Assembly (NCBI GenBank): GCA_046566145.1
Contig: JBKHXF010000022.1
Span: forward strand, 62,001 to 126,000
Length of the DNA: 64,000 bases
Reading direction: 5' to 3'
From: JBKHXF01 sp046566145
Lineage (GTDB): Bacteria > Actinomycetota > Nitriliruptoria > Nitriliruptorales > Nitriliruptoraceae
Position numbers and translations under genes: made by a program. Positions 18,522-26,845 of this stretch are shown in pieces (position 1 is the first letter of the stretch; the number at the start of each line of letters is the position of its first letter). The notes beneath the pieces are model-generated. The model did not search any database. It was given only the letters and a program-made list of their open reading frames with translations, and was not told where the DNA came from.

Positions 18522-19277
18522 GTGCTCGCCATCCTGTCCCTGCTCGTCATCGTCACGCTGTCACTGCTGGTGACCCGCGTCGCGACGACCGTCCTGACGC
18601 TCACCGGGATGTCCCGTGAGTCGGCCCGCTTCCAGGCCCGCTCGGCGCTGACGGGCTCGGGGTTCACCACCTCGGAGTCCGAGTCCGTCGTCAACCACCC
18701 GGTCCGCCGACGGGTGATCATGACCCTGATGCTGGTGGGCTCGGTCGGGACGGTCTCCGTGCTCGCGTCCCTGCTGCTGTCGTTGGTCGGGTCGGGCGGG
18801 GCACGGGACACCACCCAGCGGCTCGCGGTCCTCCTCGCCGGCCTGGCGGTGCTGCTGTGGCTGGCGAGGAACCCGCGCGTGGACCGGGGTCTCGAGCGGC
18901 TCATCCGTCGGCTGCTGCGTCGCTACACCGACCTCGACGTGCGCGACTACGCGTCGCTGCTGCAGATCCACGGGGACTACAGCGTCTCGGAGCTCGAGGT
19001 CCGACCCGGCGACTGGCTCGCCGACCGCAGCCTCGCGGACCTCGGCCTGTCGGAGGAGGGCATCCTCGTGCTGGGGATCCAGCGGGACCACGGCGCGGGC
19101 GGCTACGAGGGGGCGCCGCGCGGGTCCTGCGTGGTCCGCCCCGCCGACGTGCTCATCCTGTACGGCCCGGGTGAGCGGCTCGCCGACCTCGACGAGCGCC
19201 CCGCCGGCGCCGCCGGCGACGCCGCCCGGGAGCGAGCCGTCGCCGACCAGCGTGCCCGTGAGGGCTCGGGCGCGTAG
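18522..19277 (+). CDS. Membrane protein with TrkA C-terminal (RCK_C) domain
   Basis: 251 residues. An N-terminal transmembrane helix (about 1-20) is followed by 'ARSALTGSGFTTSESESVVNHPVRR', a cytoplasmic stretch seen in this family. Two further helices span about 65-88 and 95-115. An RCK_C-like domain (about 150-220) reads 'YSVSELEVRPGDWLADRSLADLGL...VVRPADVLILYGPGE'. RCK_C domains bind small ligands such as cyclic di-AMP or nucleotides and gate potassium transporters. No pore domain is present, so a regulatory or sensory role is inferred. The C-terminus is a charged tail. It stands alone between clpB and a secreted-protein gene. Confidence 0.75.
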   Translation: MLAILSLLVIVTLSLLVTRVATTVLTLTGMSRESARFQARSALTGSGFTTSESESVVNHPVRRRVIMTLMLVGSVGTVSVLASLLLSLVGSGGARDTTQRLAVLLAGLAVLLWLARNPRVDRGLERLIRRLLRRYTDLDVRDYASLLQIHGDYSVSELEVRPGDWLADRSLADLGLSEEGILVLGIQRDHGAGGYEGAPRGSCVVRPADVLILYGPGERLADLDERPAGAAGDAARERAVADQRAREGSGA

Positions 19278-19361
19278 CGGGCACCGGGGGAGGTGGTGGG
19301 CGCGTGGACGGCGAAGTCCGCACCGAGCGACCCGCGTCCGATCCGACCCAGGAGGTCCCCC

Positions 19362-20090
19362 ATGCGTCGCGTCCTCGCCCTTCTCCTCGTCCCCGCCGCC
19401 GCGCTGAGCGTCGCCGCCTCGAGCGCCGACGGCTTCGGCCCGCGCGAGGGCGACGTCTGCCGCGTCCTGTCCGGCGGCGACGGCGTCGTCGGCACCGACG
19501 ACGACATCACCCTGTGCACCGTCAAGGGCTTCGCCGCCTCGACCAACCCGGCCAAGGCCGACAACCTCGCCGTGACGGGCGCGGTCGACTTCCCGACCTG
19601 GGTCCGCGAGGCCCCGGCCCAGTCCGTCGCCGCCGGCGCGGGCAACGGCTACGTCGGGCAGTGGGAGACCAGCCTCCTCGAGGGGAACCCCGACGCGACC
19701 AACGGGGTCCGGTACGAGGGCACCTTCGACGGTGCGCTCGAGTCGATCGCGGTCGACCAGTACCTGTTCGCCGCATCGGCCAGCGCCTTCGCCGAGTACG
19801 GCGTCATCGCGGTCCTCGAGATCGACGGGATGGAGGTCTACCGCACCGACTTCGTCGAGGGCGACCTCGTCCCGAGCGTGTCGGGCGGGAGTGCCGTGCA
19901 GATCGCGAAGATGGCGTTCACCGGCCTGCTCCCCTTCACCGTGGACGGTGGCGAGCACGACATCGCGATCACGGTGACCCCGTACTTCATCGGCGACGAC
20001 TCGGTGTACGTCTGGGGCACGACCGAGGCGCCGACCTCCATCACCTTCAACCCCGGCAACCTCTCCGGGTACGGGCTGCTCGGGTCCTGA
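19362..20090 (+). CDS. Secreted hypothetical protein
   Basis: 242 residues from the ATG at 19362, which has GGAGG 7 bases upstream. A signal peptide (MRRVLALLLVPAAALSVAAS) is followed by a mature protein of beta-rich composition with many Gly, Asp and Phe residues. One patch, 'GGDGVVGTDDDITLC', is a possible calcium-binding loop. No known domain is recognised, and only two cysteines are present, which could form one disulfide. The gene ends in a strong hairpin. Confidence 0.72.
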   Translation: MRRVLALLLVPAAALSVAASSADGFGPREGDVCRVLSGGDGVVGTDDDITLCTVKGFAASTNPAKADNLAVTGAVDFPTWVREAPAQSVAAGAGNGYVGQWETSLLEGNPDATNGVRYEGTFDGALESIAVDQYLFAASASAFAEYGVIAVLEIDGMEVYRTDFVEGDLVPSVSGGSAVQIAKMAFTGLLPFTVDGGEHDIAITVTPYFIGDDSVYVWGTTEAPTSITFNPGNLSGYGLLGS

Positions 20091-20120
20091 CGCCCGAGCG
20101 GTCCGCGACCGCGCGTCGAC

Positions 20121-20149
20121 GACGGCCCCGCCCCTAGGGTGGGGCCGTC
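20121..20149 (+). terminator. Hairpin with a -10-like TAGGGT in its loop
   Basis: GACGGCCCC and GGGGCCGTC form a perfect 9-bp stem around an 11-base loop. The loop contains TAGGGT (20135-20140), the -10-like hexamer for the following oxidoreductase. The element can serve as terminator of the secreted-protein gene and also carry the next promoter. Confidence 0.6.
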
Positions 20150-20152
20150 CGC

Positions 20153-21586
20153 GTGCCGGCCCCGGGCACCCACGGACGGCCGTCCCCGCCACGCCACCGG
20201 AGGACCACGCTGCACGCCACCGCACCGAGAGAGGCCGACGTCGTGGTCGTCGGCGCCGGCCTGTCGGGTCTCGTCGCCGCCGACCAGCTCGCGCGCGCGG
20301 GTCGCGACGTGCTCGTGCTCGAGGCACGGGACCGGGTCGGCGGGCGGACGCACTCCGTCGACGTCGGCGCCGGCGGCGTGCGCCTCGACCTGGGCGGGCA
20401 GTGGGTCGGGCCGACCCAGCCGCGGGTCCTGGCGCTCGCCGAGCGGCTCGGCGTCGCCACCTTCCCGCAGCACGTCGCCGGTCGCAACGTCGTGGAGCTC
20501 CGCGGCCGCCGGCGCACCCACGAGGGGACGATCCCTCCACTGCCGCTGCTCTCCCTCGCCCAGCTCCAGCGGACCCTGTGGCACGTCGACCGGCTCGCGG
20601 CCCGCACCGCACCCACCGGGCCCGACCACGCCACCGACACGCTGACGCTCGCCGAGTGGGCGCGCCGGCGGTCGCTGCGCCCCGATGTCGTCGCCGTGCT
20701 GACCTCCGCGATGCGGGTCGTGTTCGGCCGCGACCCGGACGAGATCAGCATGCTCGTCTTCCTCCGCTACGTGCGCGGGACCGGCGGGATGGAGGCGCTG
20801 GTCGAGACGGACGGCGGCGCGCAGGAACGCCGCTTCGTGACCGGGGCCGCGACGCTCTCCGAGCGGCTCGCCGAGGGCCTGCCCCGCCCGGTCTCGCTCG
20901 GCACGGCCGTCCGGAGCATCCGCAGCCAGGCCGACCGGGCGGTCGTCGGCACCGACGACGGGGAGGTCCACGCCGACCACGTGGTCGTCGCGGTGCCGCC
21001 GAACCTGGCCCGTGGGATCGTGTTCGACCCGCCGCTCCCGGCCGCCCGCCGGCGCTGGCTCGAAGCCGCGGCGATGGGACGCACCACCAAGGTCCTGCTG
21101 ACCTACCCGGAGCCGGGGTGGCGTGCCGCGGGCCTCTCCGGCGAGGCGCTCGGGACCACGGGACCGGTCAGCATCACCTTCGACGCGACCACGGCCGGCG
21201 GTGAGGTCGCCGCGCTCGTGGCGTTCGTGGTGGGCCGGCCCGCGGACGAGCTCCGCCGGCTCGCCCCGCCGCAGCGGACCACGGCCGTCGTCGAGGACGT
21301 CGCGCGGCTGCTCGGGCCGGCCGCGCGACGCCCGATCGACGTGCGCATGCTCGACTGGACCACCGAGGCGTGGTCGGGTGGGTGCCCCGTCTCGCTGCCC
21401 GACCTCGGCGCGTCGTCGGTCCCCGGGCTCGACCCGGCGGCACCGACCGGCCGCGTCCACTGGGCCGGCACGGAGACCGCCGGCACGTGGGCCGGCTACA
21501 TGGAGGGCGCCGTGGAGGCCGGGCAGCGCGCCGCCGGCGAGGTCCTGACCGGTGTCGGCTCCCCGCAGGGGGTCGGCCGTGGCTGA
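20153..21586 (+). CDS. Flavin-containing amine oxidase family protein
   Basis: FAD enzyme of the monoamine-oxidase type. The N-terminal 'ADVVVVGAGLSGLVAADQL' Rossmann motif and 'LEARDRVGGRTHS' are followed by substrate regions, and the C-terminus has the FAD signature 'WAGTETAGTWAGYMEGAVEAG'. The active-site aromatic cage cannot be judged by eye. The start is uncertain: GTG 20153 would be nearly leaderless (12 bases after TAGGGT), while a CTG at 20210 has GGAGG at 6 bases and would remove a basic Pro-rich leader, giving 458 residues. It overlaps the next oxidoreductase gene by 8 bases, so the two are probably one operon. The substrate is unknown. Confidence 0.85.
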   Translation: MPAPGTHGRPSPPRHRRTTLHATAPREADVVVVGAGLSGLVAADQLARAGRDVLVLEARDRVGGRTHSVDVGAGGVRLDLGGQWVGPTQPRVLALAERLGVATFPQHVAGRNVVELRGRRRTHEGTIPPLPLLSLAQLQRTLWHVDRLAARTAPTGPDHATDTLTLAEWARRRSLRPDVVAVLTSAMRVVFGRDPDEISMLVFLRYVRGTGGMEALVETDGGAQERRFVTGAATLSERLAEGLPRPVSLGTAVRSIRSQADRAVVGTDDGEVHADHVVVAVPPNLARGIVFDPPLPAARRRWLEAAAMGRTTKVLLTYPEPGWRAAGLSGEALGTTGPVSITFDATTAGGEVAALVAFVVGRPADELRRLAPPQRTTAVVEDVARLLGPAARRPIDVRMLDWTTEAWSGGCPVSLPDLGASSVPGLDPAAPTGRVHWAGTETAGTWAGYMEGAVEAGQRAAGEVLTGVGSPQGVGRG

Positions 21587-23000
21587 GGTCGACGCGGTCG
21601 TCGTCGGGGCGGGACCCAACGGGCTCGCCGCCGCCGCGTTCCTCGCCCGGGCGGGCGCGTCCGTGGTGCTCCTCGAGGCTGACGACACCCTCGGCGGCGG
21701 CACGCGCTCGACCGACGACCTGACCCTGCCCGGCGTCGTGCACGACATCTGCTCCGCCGTCCACCCGTTCGGCGCGGGCTCGCCGGCGTTCGACGCCCTC
21801 GACCTCGGGGCCCACGGGCTCGCGTGGTGCCACCCGGACGTCACGGTCGGCCACCCGCTCGCCCCCGGCACCGCCGTGCTCGGCGTCCGCGACGTCGGGG
21901 GCACGGCCGACGGGCTCGGGGTGGACGCGGGCACCTACCGGGCCTGGTTCGACCGCCCCGCCCGGCGCTGGGACGACCTCGCCGATGACCTCCTCGGACC
22001 GCTGCTGCGCGTCCCCCGCCACCCGTTCCTCGCCGCCGAGGTGGGGCTGCGGGCCCTGCTGCCGGCGACGACCCTCGCGTCGCGGCTGCGGACGACCGAG
22101 GCCCGGGCGCTGTTCGCGGGCATGGCCGCCCACGCGATCCTCCCCCTCGAGTCGCCGCTGACCGCCTCGTTCGGGCTCCTGCTGGGCGCCGCCGGCCACG
22201 CCAACGGCTGGCCGGTCGCCCGAGGCGGCAGCCAGGCCATCGCGGACGCCCTCCTGTCGGTCCTGCGCGCCGCCGGTGGGGAGGTCCGCACCGGCGTCCG
22301 GGTCGCCTCGCTGTCGGACCTGCCGACGTGCCGGGTGGCGCTGCTCGACGTGACCCCCCGCCAGCTCGTCGACATCGCCGGCACGCACCTGCACCCGCGG
22401 ATGCGCCGCGCCGCCGAGGGCTGGCGGTACGGGCCCGGTGCGTTCAAGCTCGACCTCGCCGTCGAGGGCGGGGTGCCCTGGACCGTCGACGGGCTCCGTC
22501 GCGCCGGCACCGTCCACCTCGGCGGGACGCTGGAGCAGATCGCCCACGCCGAGCGGATGGTCCACGAGGGCGTCGTCGTCGACGAGCCGTACGTGCTGCT
22601 CGCGCAGCAGTCCGTCGCCGACCCGTCGCGAGCGGTCGGGGACGTCCACCCCGTGTGGGCCTACTGCCACGTGCCCAACGGCTGGACGGGCGACGCGACC
22701 GAGCACATCCTGGGCAGCGTCGAGCGGCACGCCCCGGGCTTCCGCGACCGGATCGTGGGCAGCCACACCTGGAGCCCGGCGGCCTTCGAGGCCCACGACG
22801 CCAACTACGTCGGCGGGGACATCGCCGGCGGTTCGCACGGCGGGCTGCAGCTGCTCGGGCGACCCCGGCTCGCGCTCGACCCCTACCGGACCGGGACCCC
22901 CGGGCTCTTCCTGTGCTCGTCGTCCACGCCGCCGGGTGGCGGGGTCCACGGCATGCCCGGCATGCACGCCGCCGCGTCCGCCCTGCGGGCGCTCGGCTGA
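21579..23000 (+). CDS. FAD oxidoreductase, phytoene-desaturase-like (COG1233 type)
   Basis: 473 residues. The GTG at 21579 overlaps the upstream stop and has GGGGG before it. The dinucleotide-binding motif 'DAVVVGAGPNGLAAAAFLARAG' opens the protein, then 'LLEADDTLGGGTRS', and the C-terminal FAD contact '...TPGLFLCSSSTPPGGGVHGMPGMHAA', all typical of the CrtI/PYROXD2 group. It is somewhat shorter than the usual 510-540 residues. Carotenoid desaturation is possible but unproven: no phytoene synthase lies nearby, and many members of this family have other substrates. A candidate light-responsive regulator lies about 3 kb downstream. Confidence 0.85.
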   Translation: MAEVDAVVVGAGPNGLAAAAFLARAGASVVLLEADDTLGGGTRSTDDLTLPGVVHDICSAVHPFGAGSPAFDALDLGAHGLAWCHPDVTVGHPLAPGTAVLGVRDVGGTADGLGVDAGTYRAWFDRPARRWDDLADDLLGPLLRVPRHPFLAAEVGLRALLPATTLASRLRTTEARALFAGMAAHAILPLESPLTASFGLLLGAAGHANGWPVARGGSQAIADALLSVLRAAGGEVRTGVRVASLSDLPTCRVALLDVTPRQLVDIAGTHLHPRMRRAAEGWRYGPGAFKLDLAVEGGVPWTVDGLRRAGTVHLGGTLEQIAHAERMVHEGVVVDEPYVLLAQQSVADPSRAVGDVHPVWAYCHVPNGWTGDATEHILGSVERHAPGFRDRIVGSHTWSPAAFEAHDANYVGGDIAGGSHGGLQLLGRPRLALDPYRTGTPGLFLCSSSTPPGGGVHGMPGMHAAASALRALG

Positions 23001-23043
23001 GCGGAGGCCGTCCGCGCCGGCGGTGCGCACGAACCGAGGGACG

Positions 23044-23454
23044 ATGGCCGGACCCGGAGACACCAAGCCCTGCGCCTCCTGCGGGAGGGTCATCGAGTGG
23101 CGCCGGCGGTGGGCCGACGACTGGGACCAGGTCCGCTGGTGCTCGGACGCCTGCCGCCGGCGCAAGGTCCGGCCCGTCGACACCGCGCTGGAGGAGGCGG
23201 TGCTGGACCTGCTCGACCGCCGGCGCGGCGACGGGACCATCTGCCCGTCGGAGGCCGCCCGGGCCGTGCACGCCGCCGGCGCGCACCCGGGGGACGCCGA
23301 CCCGGACGACCCCGAGGGGTGGCGGGAGCTGATGGAGCCCGCGCGTCGCGCTGCCCGTCGGCTCGTCGCCGCCGGCGAGGTCGAGATCACCCAGGGCGGA
23401 CGGGTCGTGGACCCCTCGACCGCGAAGGGTCCCATCCGCGTGCGGCGCGCCTGA
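23044..23454 (+). CDS. DUF2256 and DUF3253 domain protein
   Basis: 136 residues. The N-terminal ~45 residues hold a zinc-binding pattern, 'CASCGRVIEWRRRW...WCSDACR', the DUF2256 signature. The rest, from 'ALEEAVLDLLDRR' to 'EITQGGRVVDPSTAKGPIRVRR', matches DUF3253, a winged-helix-like fold. This two-domain fusion is common in bacteria but has no established function. A nucleic-acid-binding role is inference from zinc and winged-helix features. The ATG at 23044 lies 43 bases after the oxidoreductase stop. Confidence 0.88.
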   Translation: MAGPGDTKPCASCGRVIEWRRRWADDWDQVRWCSDACRRRKVRPVDTALEEAVLDLLDRRRGDGTICPSEAARAVHAAGAHPGDADPDDPEGWRELMEPARRAARRLVAAGEVEITQGGRVVDPSTAKGPIRVRRA

Positions 23455-23478
23455 GTCGCGCGGGCGCCGCCGACGCGG

Positions 23479-23733
23479 TCAGTCCGGCTGGTCGGGGGCA
23501 GGGAGCGCGTCGTCGGTCACGTCGGTCGGGACGGCCTCGACGCAGTCGCGACAGAGCACGGCGCGGAAGACACCGCCGTCGTGCGTGCGGCGCAGGGTCG
23601 CGAGGACCGAGCGGCGAGCCGGGTGGTCCTCCCCGCACCGGGTGCAGGACCAGGAGCCCCGAGCGGCCGGGTCGTGCGCGGCGTAGGGCTGCACGTCGAT
23701 GATGCGACAGCCGTGCTCGAGCTCGACGATCAC
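23479..23733 (-). CDS. Small zinc-ribbon protein (84 aa)
   Basis: Starts at GTG 23733 with GGGGAAGGGG upstream. The 84-residue product has a beta-rich N-terminus ('VIVELEHGCRIIDVQPY') and two CxxC pairs ('CTRCGEDH' and 'CRDCVEAV'), consistent with a single zinc ribbon. It is unassigned and convergent with the DUF2256/DUF3253 gene. Confidence 0.6.
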   Translation of the reverse strand: MIVELEHGCRIIDVQPYAAHDPAARGSWSCTRCGEDHPARRSVLATLRRTHDGGVFRAVLCRDCVEAVPTDVTDDALPAPDQPD

Positions 23734-23873
23734 CGTGCCGTCCCCTTCCCCGTTCGCCGTCGCGAGCATCCTCCCGGGCGCGGCGGTGCCGACATGGGAC
23801 GGATGTCCCGCTCCGGGTACCGTCGCTCCGGGCCAGCAGACGGCCGACCGGCCAGTCACCGAAGGGGTGCGTC

Positions 23874-24146
23874 GTGGTGGAGCAGCCCGCCGACGCGGAG
23901 CGCGACCCGTTCGCGCCCATCGAGGCGTCCCCCCGCGGCGCGACGGCGTTGACCGTCGCCGCGTTCGTCCTCGCCGCGCTGGCGCTGTTCCAGCTCCCGA
24001 TCCTGCTGGGCCCGCTGGGCATGCTGTGCGGGCTCGTCGCGCACGTGAAGGGGGCCCGCCGGGGGTTCGCCGCCGCCGTCGTGGCCGGTGCCGCGACGGT
24101 GGTCGGGATGTCGCTGACGTTCCTGTTCGCCAACCCGTTCCAGTGA
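23874..24146 (+). CDS. Small two-helix membrane protein
   Basis: 90 residues from GTG 23874 (a second GTG follows at 23877), with GAAGGGG upstream. An acidic N-terminal ~20 residues is followed by two hydrophobic helices (about 24-50 and 63-87) separated by 'HVKGARRG'. This is the layout of the DUF4190-type small membrane proteins of actinobacteria, though I cannot be sure of the family. Confidence 0.6.
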   Translation: MVEQPADAERDPFAPIEASPRGATALTVAAFVLAALALFQLPILLGPLGMLCGLVAHVKGARRGFAAAVVAGAATVVGMSLTFLFANPFQ

Positions 24147-24181
24147 GCCGCGGTGCCGCTGCGGCGGCGCCCGACACGACG

Positions 24182-24206
24182 CGGGCCCGCCGTGGAGGCG
24201 GGCCCG
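24182..24206. terminator. Bidirectional hairpin between the small membrane protein and fba
   Basis: A perfect 10-bp stem, CGGGCCCGCC with its complement, encloses a 5-base GTGGA loop. It lies between convergent genes and can end transcription from both sides. Confidence 0.8.
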
Positions 24207-24222
24207 GTCGCGGTGGGGGTGG

Positions 24223-25257
24223 TCAGGCGGAGATGGAGCGCCCGGCCGAGCCGAGCGCCTCGCAGGCCTCGACCACGCGGGCCGCCATCGACGCCTCGGC
24301 CGCCTTGCCCCAGGAACGCGGGTCGTAGGTCTTCTTGTCGCCGACCTCGCCGTCGACCTTCAGCACGCCGTCGTAGTTGCGCATGACGTGGTCGACGATC
24401 GGGCGGGTGAACGCGTACTGGGTGTCGGTGTCGACGTTCATCTTGATGACGCCGTACGACACCGCCTCGGCGATCTCCTCGGCCGTCGAGCCCGAGCCGC
24501 CGTGGAACACGAGGTCGAACGGCTTCGCGTCGTCGCCCAGGCCGAGCCGGTCGGCGACGACCTTCTGGCCCTCGGCGAGGATCTCCGGGCGGAGCTTGAC
24601 GTTGCCCGGCTTGTAGACCCCGTGGACGTTGCCGAAGGTCGCCGCGAGGATGTAGCGGCCGTTCTCGCCGGTCCCGAGCGCGTCGACGACGGCGAGGTAG
24701 TCCTCCGGGGTCGTGTAGAGCTTCTCGTTGATCTCGTTGTCGACGCCGTCCTCCTCGCCGCCGACGACGCCGACCTCGAGCTCCATGATGATGGAGGCCT
24801 TGGCGCAGGCCGCCAGCAGCTCCTTGGCGATGTCGAGGTTCTCGTCGAGCGGGACGGCGGAGCCGTCCCACATGTGCGACTGGAACAGCGGGGCCTTGCC
24901 CTCGGCGACGCGCTCCTGCGAGACCGCGATCAGGGGGCGCATGAACCCGTCGAGCTTGTCCTTGGGGCAGTGGTCCGTGTGCAGCGCGATCTGCACGTCG
25001 TACTGCTCGGCGACGACCTCGGCGAAGCGGGCCATCGCGACGCCGCCGACGGTCATGTCCTTCTTCGTCGGCCCGGAGAAGTACTCGGCCCCGCCGGTCG
25101 AGACCTGGATGATCCCGTCGGAGCCCGCCTCGGCGAACCCGCGGATCGCGGCGTTGAGGGTCTGCGACGAGGTGACGTTGATGGCCGGGAAGGCGTAGCC
25201 GCCCTCCTTGGCCCGGTCGAGCATCTCGCCGTAGGAGTCCGGGGTCGCGATGGGCAT
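24223..25257 (-). CDS. fbaA: Class II fructose-bisphosphate aldolase
   Basis: Zinc-dependent aldolase splitting fructose 1,6-bisphosphate into dihydroxyacetone phosphate and glyceraldehyde 3-phosphate in glycolysis, or the reverse in gluconeogenesis. The zinc-ligand motif 'ALHTDHCPKDKLD' and the 'GEEDGVDNE' acidic loop are present, as are 'ATFGNVHGVYKPG' and 'VFHGGSGS', which bind metal and phosphate. At 344 residues it is full length for the type. It is monocistronic on the minus strand, with a bidirectional hairpin at its 3' side, and divergent from the dodecin gene. Confidence 0.97.
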   Translation of the reverse strand: MPIATPDSYGEMLDRAKEGGYAFPAINVTSSQTLNAAIRGFAEAGSDGIIQVSTGGAEYFSGPTKKDMTVGGVAMARFAEVVAEQYDVQIALHTDHCPKDKLDGFMRPLIAVSQERVAEGKAPLFQSHMWDGSAVPLDENLDIAKELLAACAKASIIMELEVGVVGGEEDGVDNEINEKLYTTPEDYLAVVDALGTGENGRYILAATFGNVHGVYKPGNVKLRPEILAEGQKVVADRLGLGDDAKPFDLVFHGGSGSTAEEIAEAVSYGVIKMNVDTDTQYAFTRPIVDHVMRNYDGVLKVDGEVGDKKTYDPRSWGKAAEASMAARVVEACEALGSAGRSISA

Positions 25258-25337
25258 GGCTGGGTCCTCGGTTCCGCGTTGGTGGGGTGGTCGGGAGACG
25301 GTGCCGGCGAGCTCGTGCCGGCCTCACCGGGGCAGCA

Positions 25338-25343
25338 TAGGCT
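25338..25343 (+). promoter_or_regulatory. -10-like hexamer TAGGCT in the fba-dodecin divergent region
   Basis: TAGGCT reads toward the dodecin gene, 103 bases before its start. It is one of several TAGGCT hexamers in the window. Confidence 0.35.
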
Positions 25344-25446
25344 CGGTGGTCGCGGACGCATCCCCGGCCGACCGGCGGCGCGCCACGCGCCCCGTCGGGT
25401 CCCGGCCCGCCGCACCGAAGCCGTCCCCACACGGAGGTCCTCGACC

Positions 25447-25650
25447 GTGGCCGTCATCAAGACCATCGACCTCGTCGGTGTCTCGTCGGAGTCGTGGCGT
25501 GACGCCGCCCACCAGGCGCTGGACGAGGCCTCGAAGACGCTGCGCAACGTGGAGGGCTTCGACGTGCTCGAGACCTCGGCCACCGTCGAGGACGGCCGCA
25601 TCGCGGAGTACCACACCCACATCCGGGTCCGGTTCCGCATCTCCCGCTGA
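25447..25650 (+). CDS. Dodecin family flavin-binding protein
   Basis: 67 residues, the standard dodecin length. The sequence 'VIKTIDLVGVSSESWRDAAHQALDEASKTLRNV' and 'EYHTHIRVRFRIS' matches the alpha-beta-beta dodecin fold, which assembles into a hollow dodecamer storing riboflavin, FMN or coenzyme A derivatives. GTG 25447 has GGAGG about 9 bases upstream. Its presence near two flavoenzyme genes and a B12 light-sensor candidate is suggestive but may be chance. It converges with the MerR/B12 gene. Confidence 0.93.
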   Translation: MAVIKTIDLVGVSSESWRDAAHQALDEASKTLRNVEGFDVLETSATVEDGRIAEYHTHIRVRFRISR

Positions 25651-25678
25651 CGCTCGCCAGCGGGGCACGCCCGTCGGG

Positions 25679-26584
25679 TCAGACGACGCCGCGCTGGCTG
25701 CGGATGCCGGCGTCGATGGCGCGCGGCAGGTCGCGGAAGTGGCCCTGGTGCACCACCGCGTTCGGGAGGCGCTCGACGTCGTGGGGCCGGAAGCCGGGCC
25801 CGCCGAGGATGGCCAGCGCCCCGCCGAGGTTCGGTTCCTTCGCGAGGAACTCCTCGGCGTGCTCCCGGAAGACGCACGCGACGAGCACGATCCGGGCGTC
25901 GAGCTCGACGGCCGTGCGCTCGATGGCGGCCGTCGGGGTGCGGGCGCCGAGGAAGTGGACCTGCCAGCCGGCGCTGGCGGCCGTGACCGAGGCGGCGAGC
26001 AGCGAGAGGTCGTGCTGCTCACCCTCGGGGGCGGCCGCGACGCAGACCCTGCCGGAGACCCCCAGCGAGGTGCGCAGCATCCGCAGCAGGCGCGGGCGGA
26101 GGGCGTTGGACGCGAAGTGCTCACGGGCGACGATGCGGGGGTCGTCCTCCCAGCCCTCGCCGACCCAACGCAGCGCCGGCATGACGACCTCGTCGAGGGC
26201 CATGCCGACGTCGAGACGGGCGAGCGTGTCGTCGAGCACGTCGTCGGCGCCGGACGCGTCGAAGCGGTCCATGGCCGACTTCAGGCGCTCGACGAGCTCG
26301 CCGGTCGGGTCGCCGGCGGCGGGGACGCTCTCGAGCCGGGTCACCTCGGCCGGGGTCTCGCGGACCTCGCGCGCGGCGGCCGAGGCGGACCAGCCCCGCT
26401 CGATGAGGCGCTGCACGGCGCGGACCCGCTCGACGTCCTGCTCGGAGTAGAGCCGGTGGCCACCGTCGGTCCGGACCGGGTCGAGGACGTCGTAGCGGCG
26501 TTCCCAGGCACGCAAGGTCGACACCGCGACGCCGGTGCGTCGGGCGACCTCGCCGATGCGGAGGACCGCGCGCTCGTCGGCCAT
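25679..26584 (-). CDS. MerR-family regulator with cobalamin-binding domain (CarH/LitR-like)
   Basis: 301 residues from the ATG at 26584. The N-terminal MerR helix-turn-helix reads 'LRIGEVARRTGVAVSTLRAWERRY...GGHRLYSEQD'. A helical domain (about 95-170) contains W145 and then, nine residues later, E155-H156: the W-x9-EH signature by which CarH-type proteins cap adenosylcobalamin. The Rossmann B12 domain follows, with 'GEQHDLSLL' (His191) in the place of the usual E/D-x-H-x2-G motif; the final Gly is Ser here. In the CarH family green or blue light breaks the cobalamin bond and releases DNA, turning on carotenoid or repair genes. The target here is unknown. No CarH-type operator was recognised. 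Confidence 0.88.
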   Translation of the reverse strand: MADERAVLRIGEVARRTGVAVSTLRAWERRYDVLDPVRTDGGHRLYSEQDVERVRAVQRLIERGWSASAAAREVRETPAEVTRLESVPAAGDPTGELVERLKSAMDRFDASGADDVLDDTLARLDVGMALDEVVMPALRWVGEGWEDDPRIVAREHFASNALRPRLLRMLRTSLGVSGRVCVAAAPEGEQHDLSLLAASVTAASAGWQVHFLGARTPTAAIERTAVELDARIVLVACVFREHAEEFLAKEPNLGGALAILGGPGFRPHDVERLPNAVVHQGHFRDLPRAIDAGIRSQRGVV

Positions 26585-26724
26585 GTGGTGTGCTGCCTCG
26601 CTTCCGTCCGGGGCGTCAGCCCCTGGGTCGTCCCTCCGGCCACCAGGGGTTCGTGCCGGCGGGCGTCGTGTACGGGGCGGCCGGACGGTCGGTCGGGGCC
26701 CCGATGCGGGGCCGGCGACACCCC

Positions 26725-26730
26725 ACCATA
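26725..26730 (-). promoter_or_regulatory. -10-like hexamer TATGGT upstream of the CarH-like gene
   Basis: Read on the minus strand, TATGGT lies about 140 bases before the ATG, so it would leave a long leader. The leader contains a small GGGGC/GCCCC hairpin near 26610-26623. Weak evidence. Confidence 0.25.
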
Positions 26731-26814
26731 CGACGAGGCCGTCGTCATCGGCGGCAGTCACGGCGCCCGTCGTGGTGGTGGTCGGAGGTGCTGGGTGGGG
26801 GCCGCGGCGACCGT

Positions 26815-26820
26815 TACCGT
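26815..26820 (+). promoter_or_regulatory. -10-like hexamer TACCGT before the P-loop kinase gene
   Basis: TACCGT ends 25 bases before the GTG at 26846, giving a short leader with GGGAG inside. Confidence 0.35.
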
Positions 26821-26845
26821 CGCCGCTCCCGACCGGGAGCCCGAC

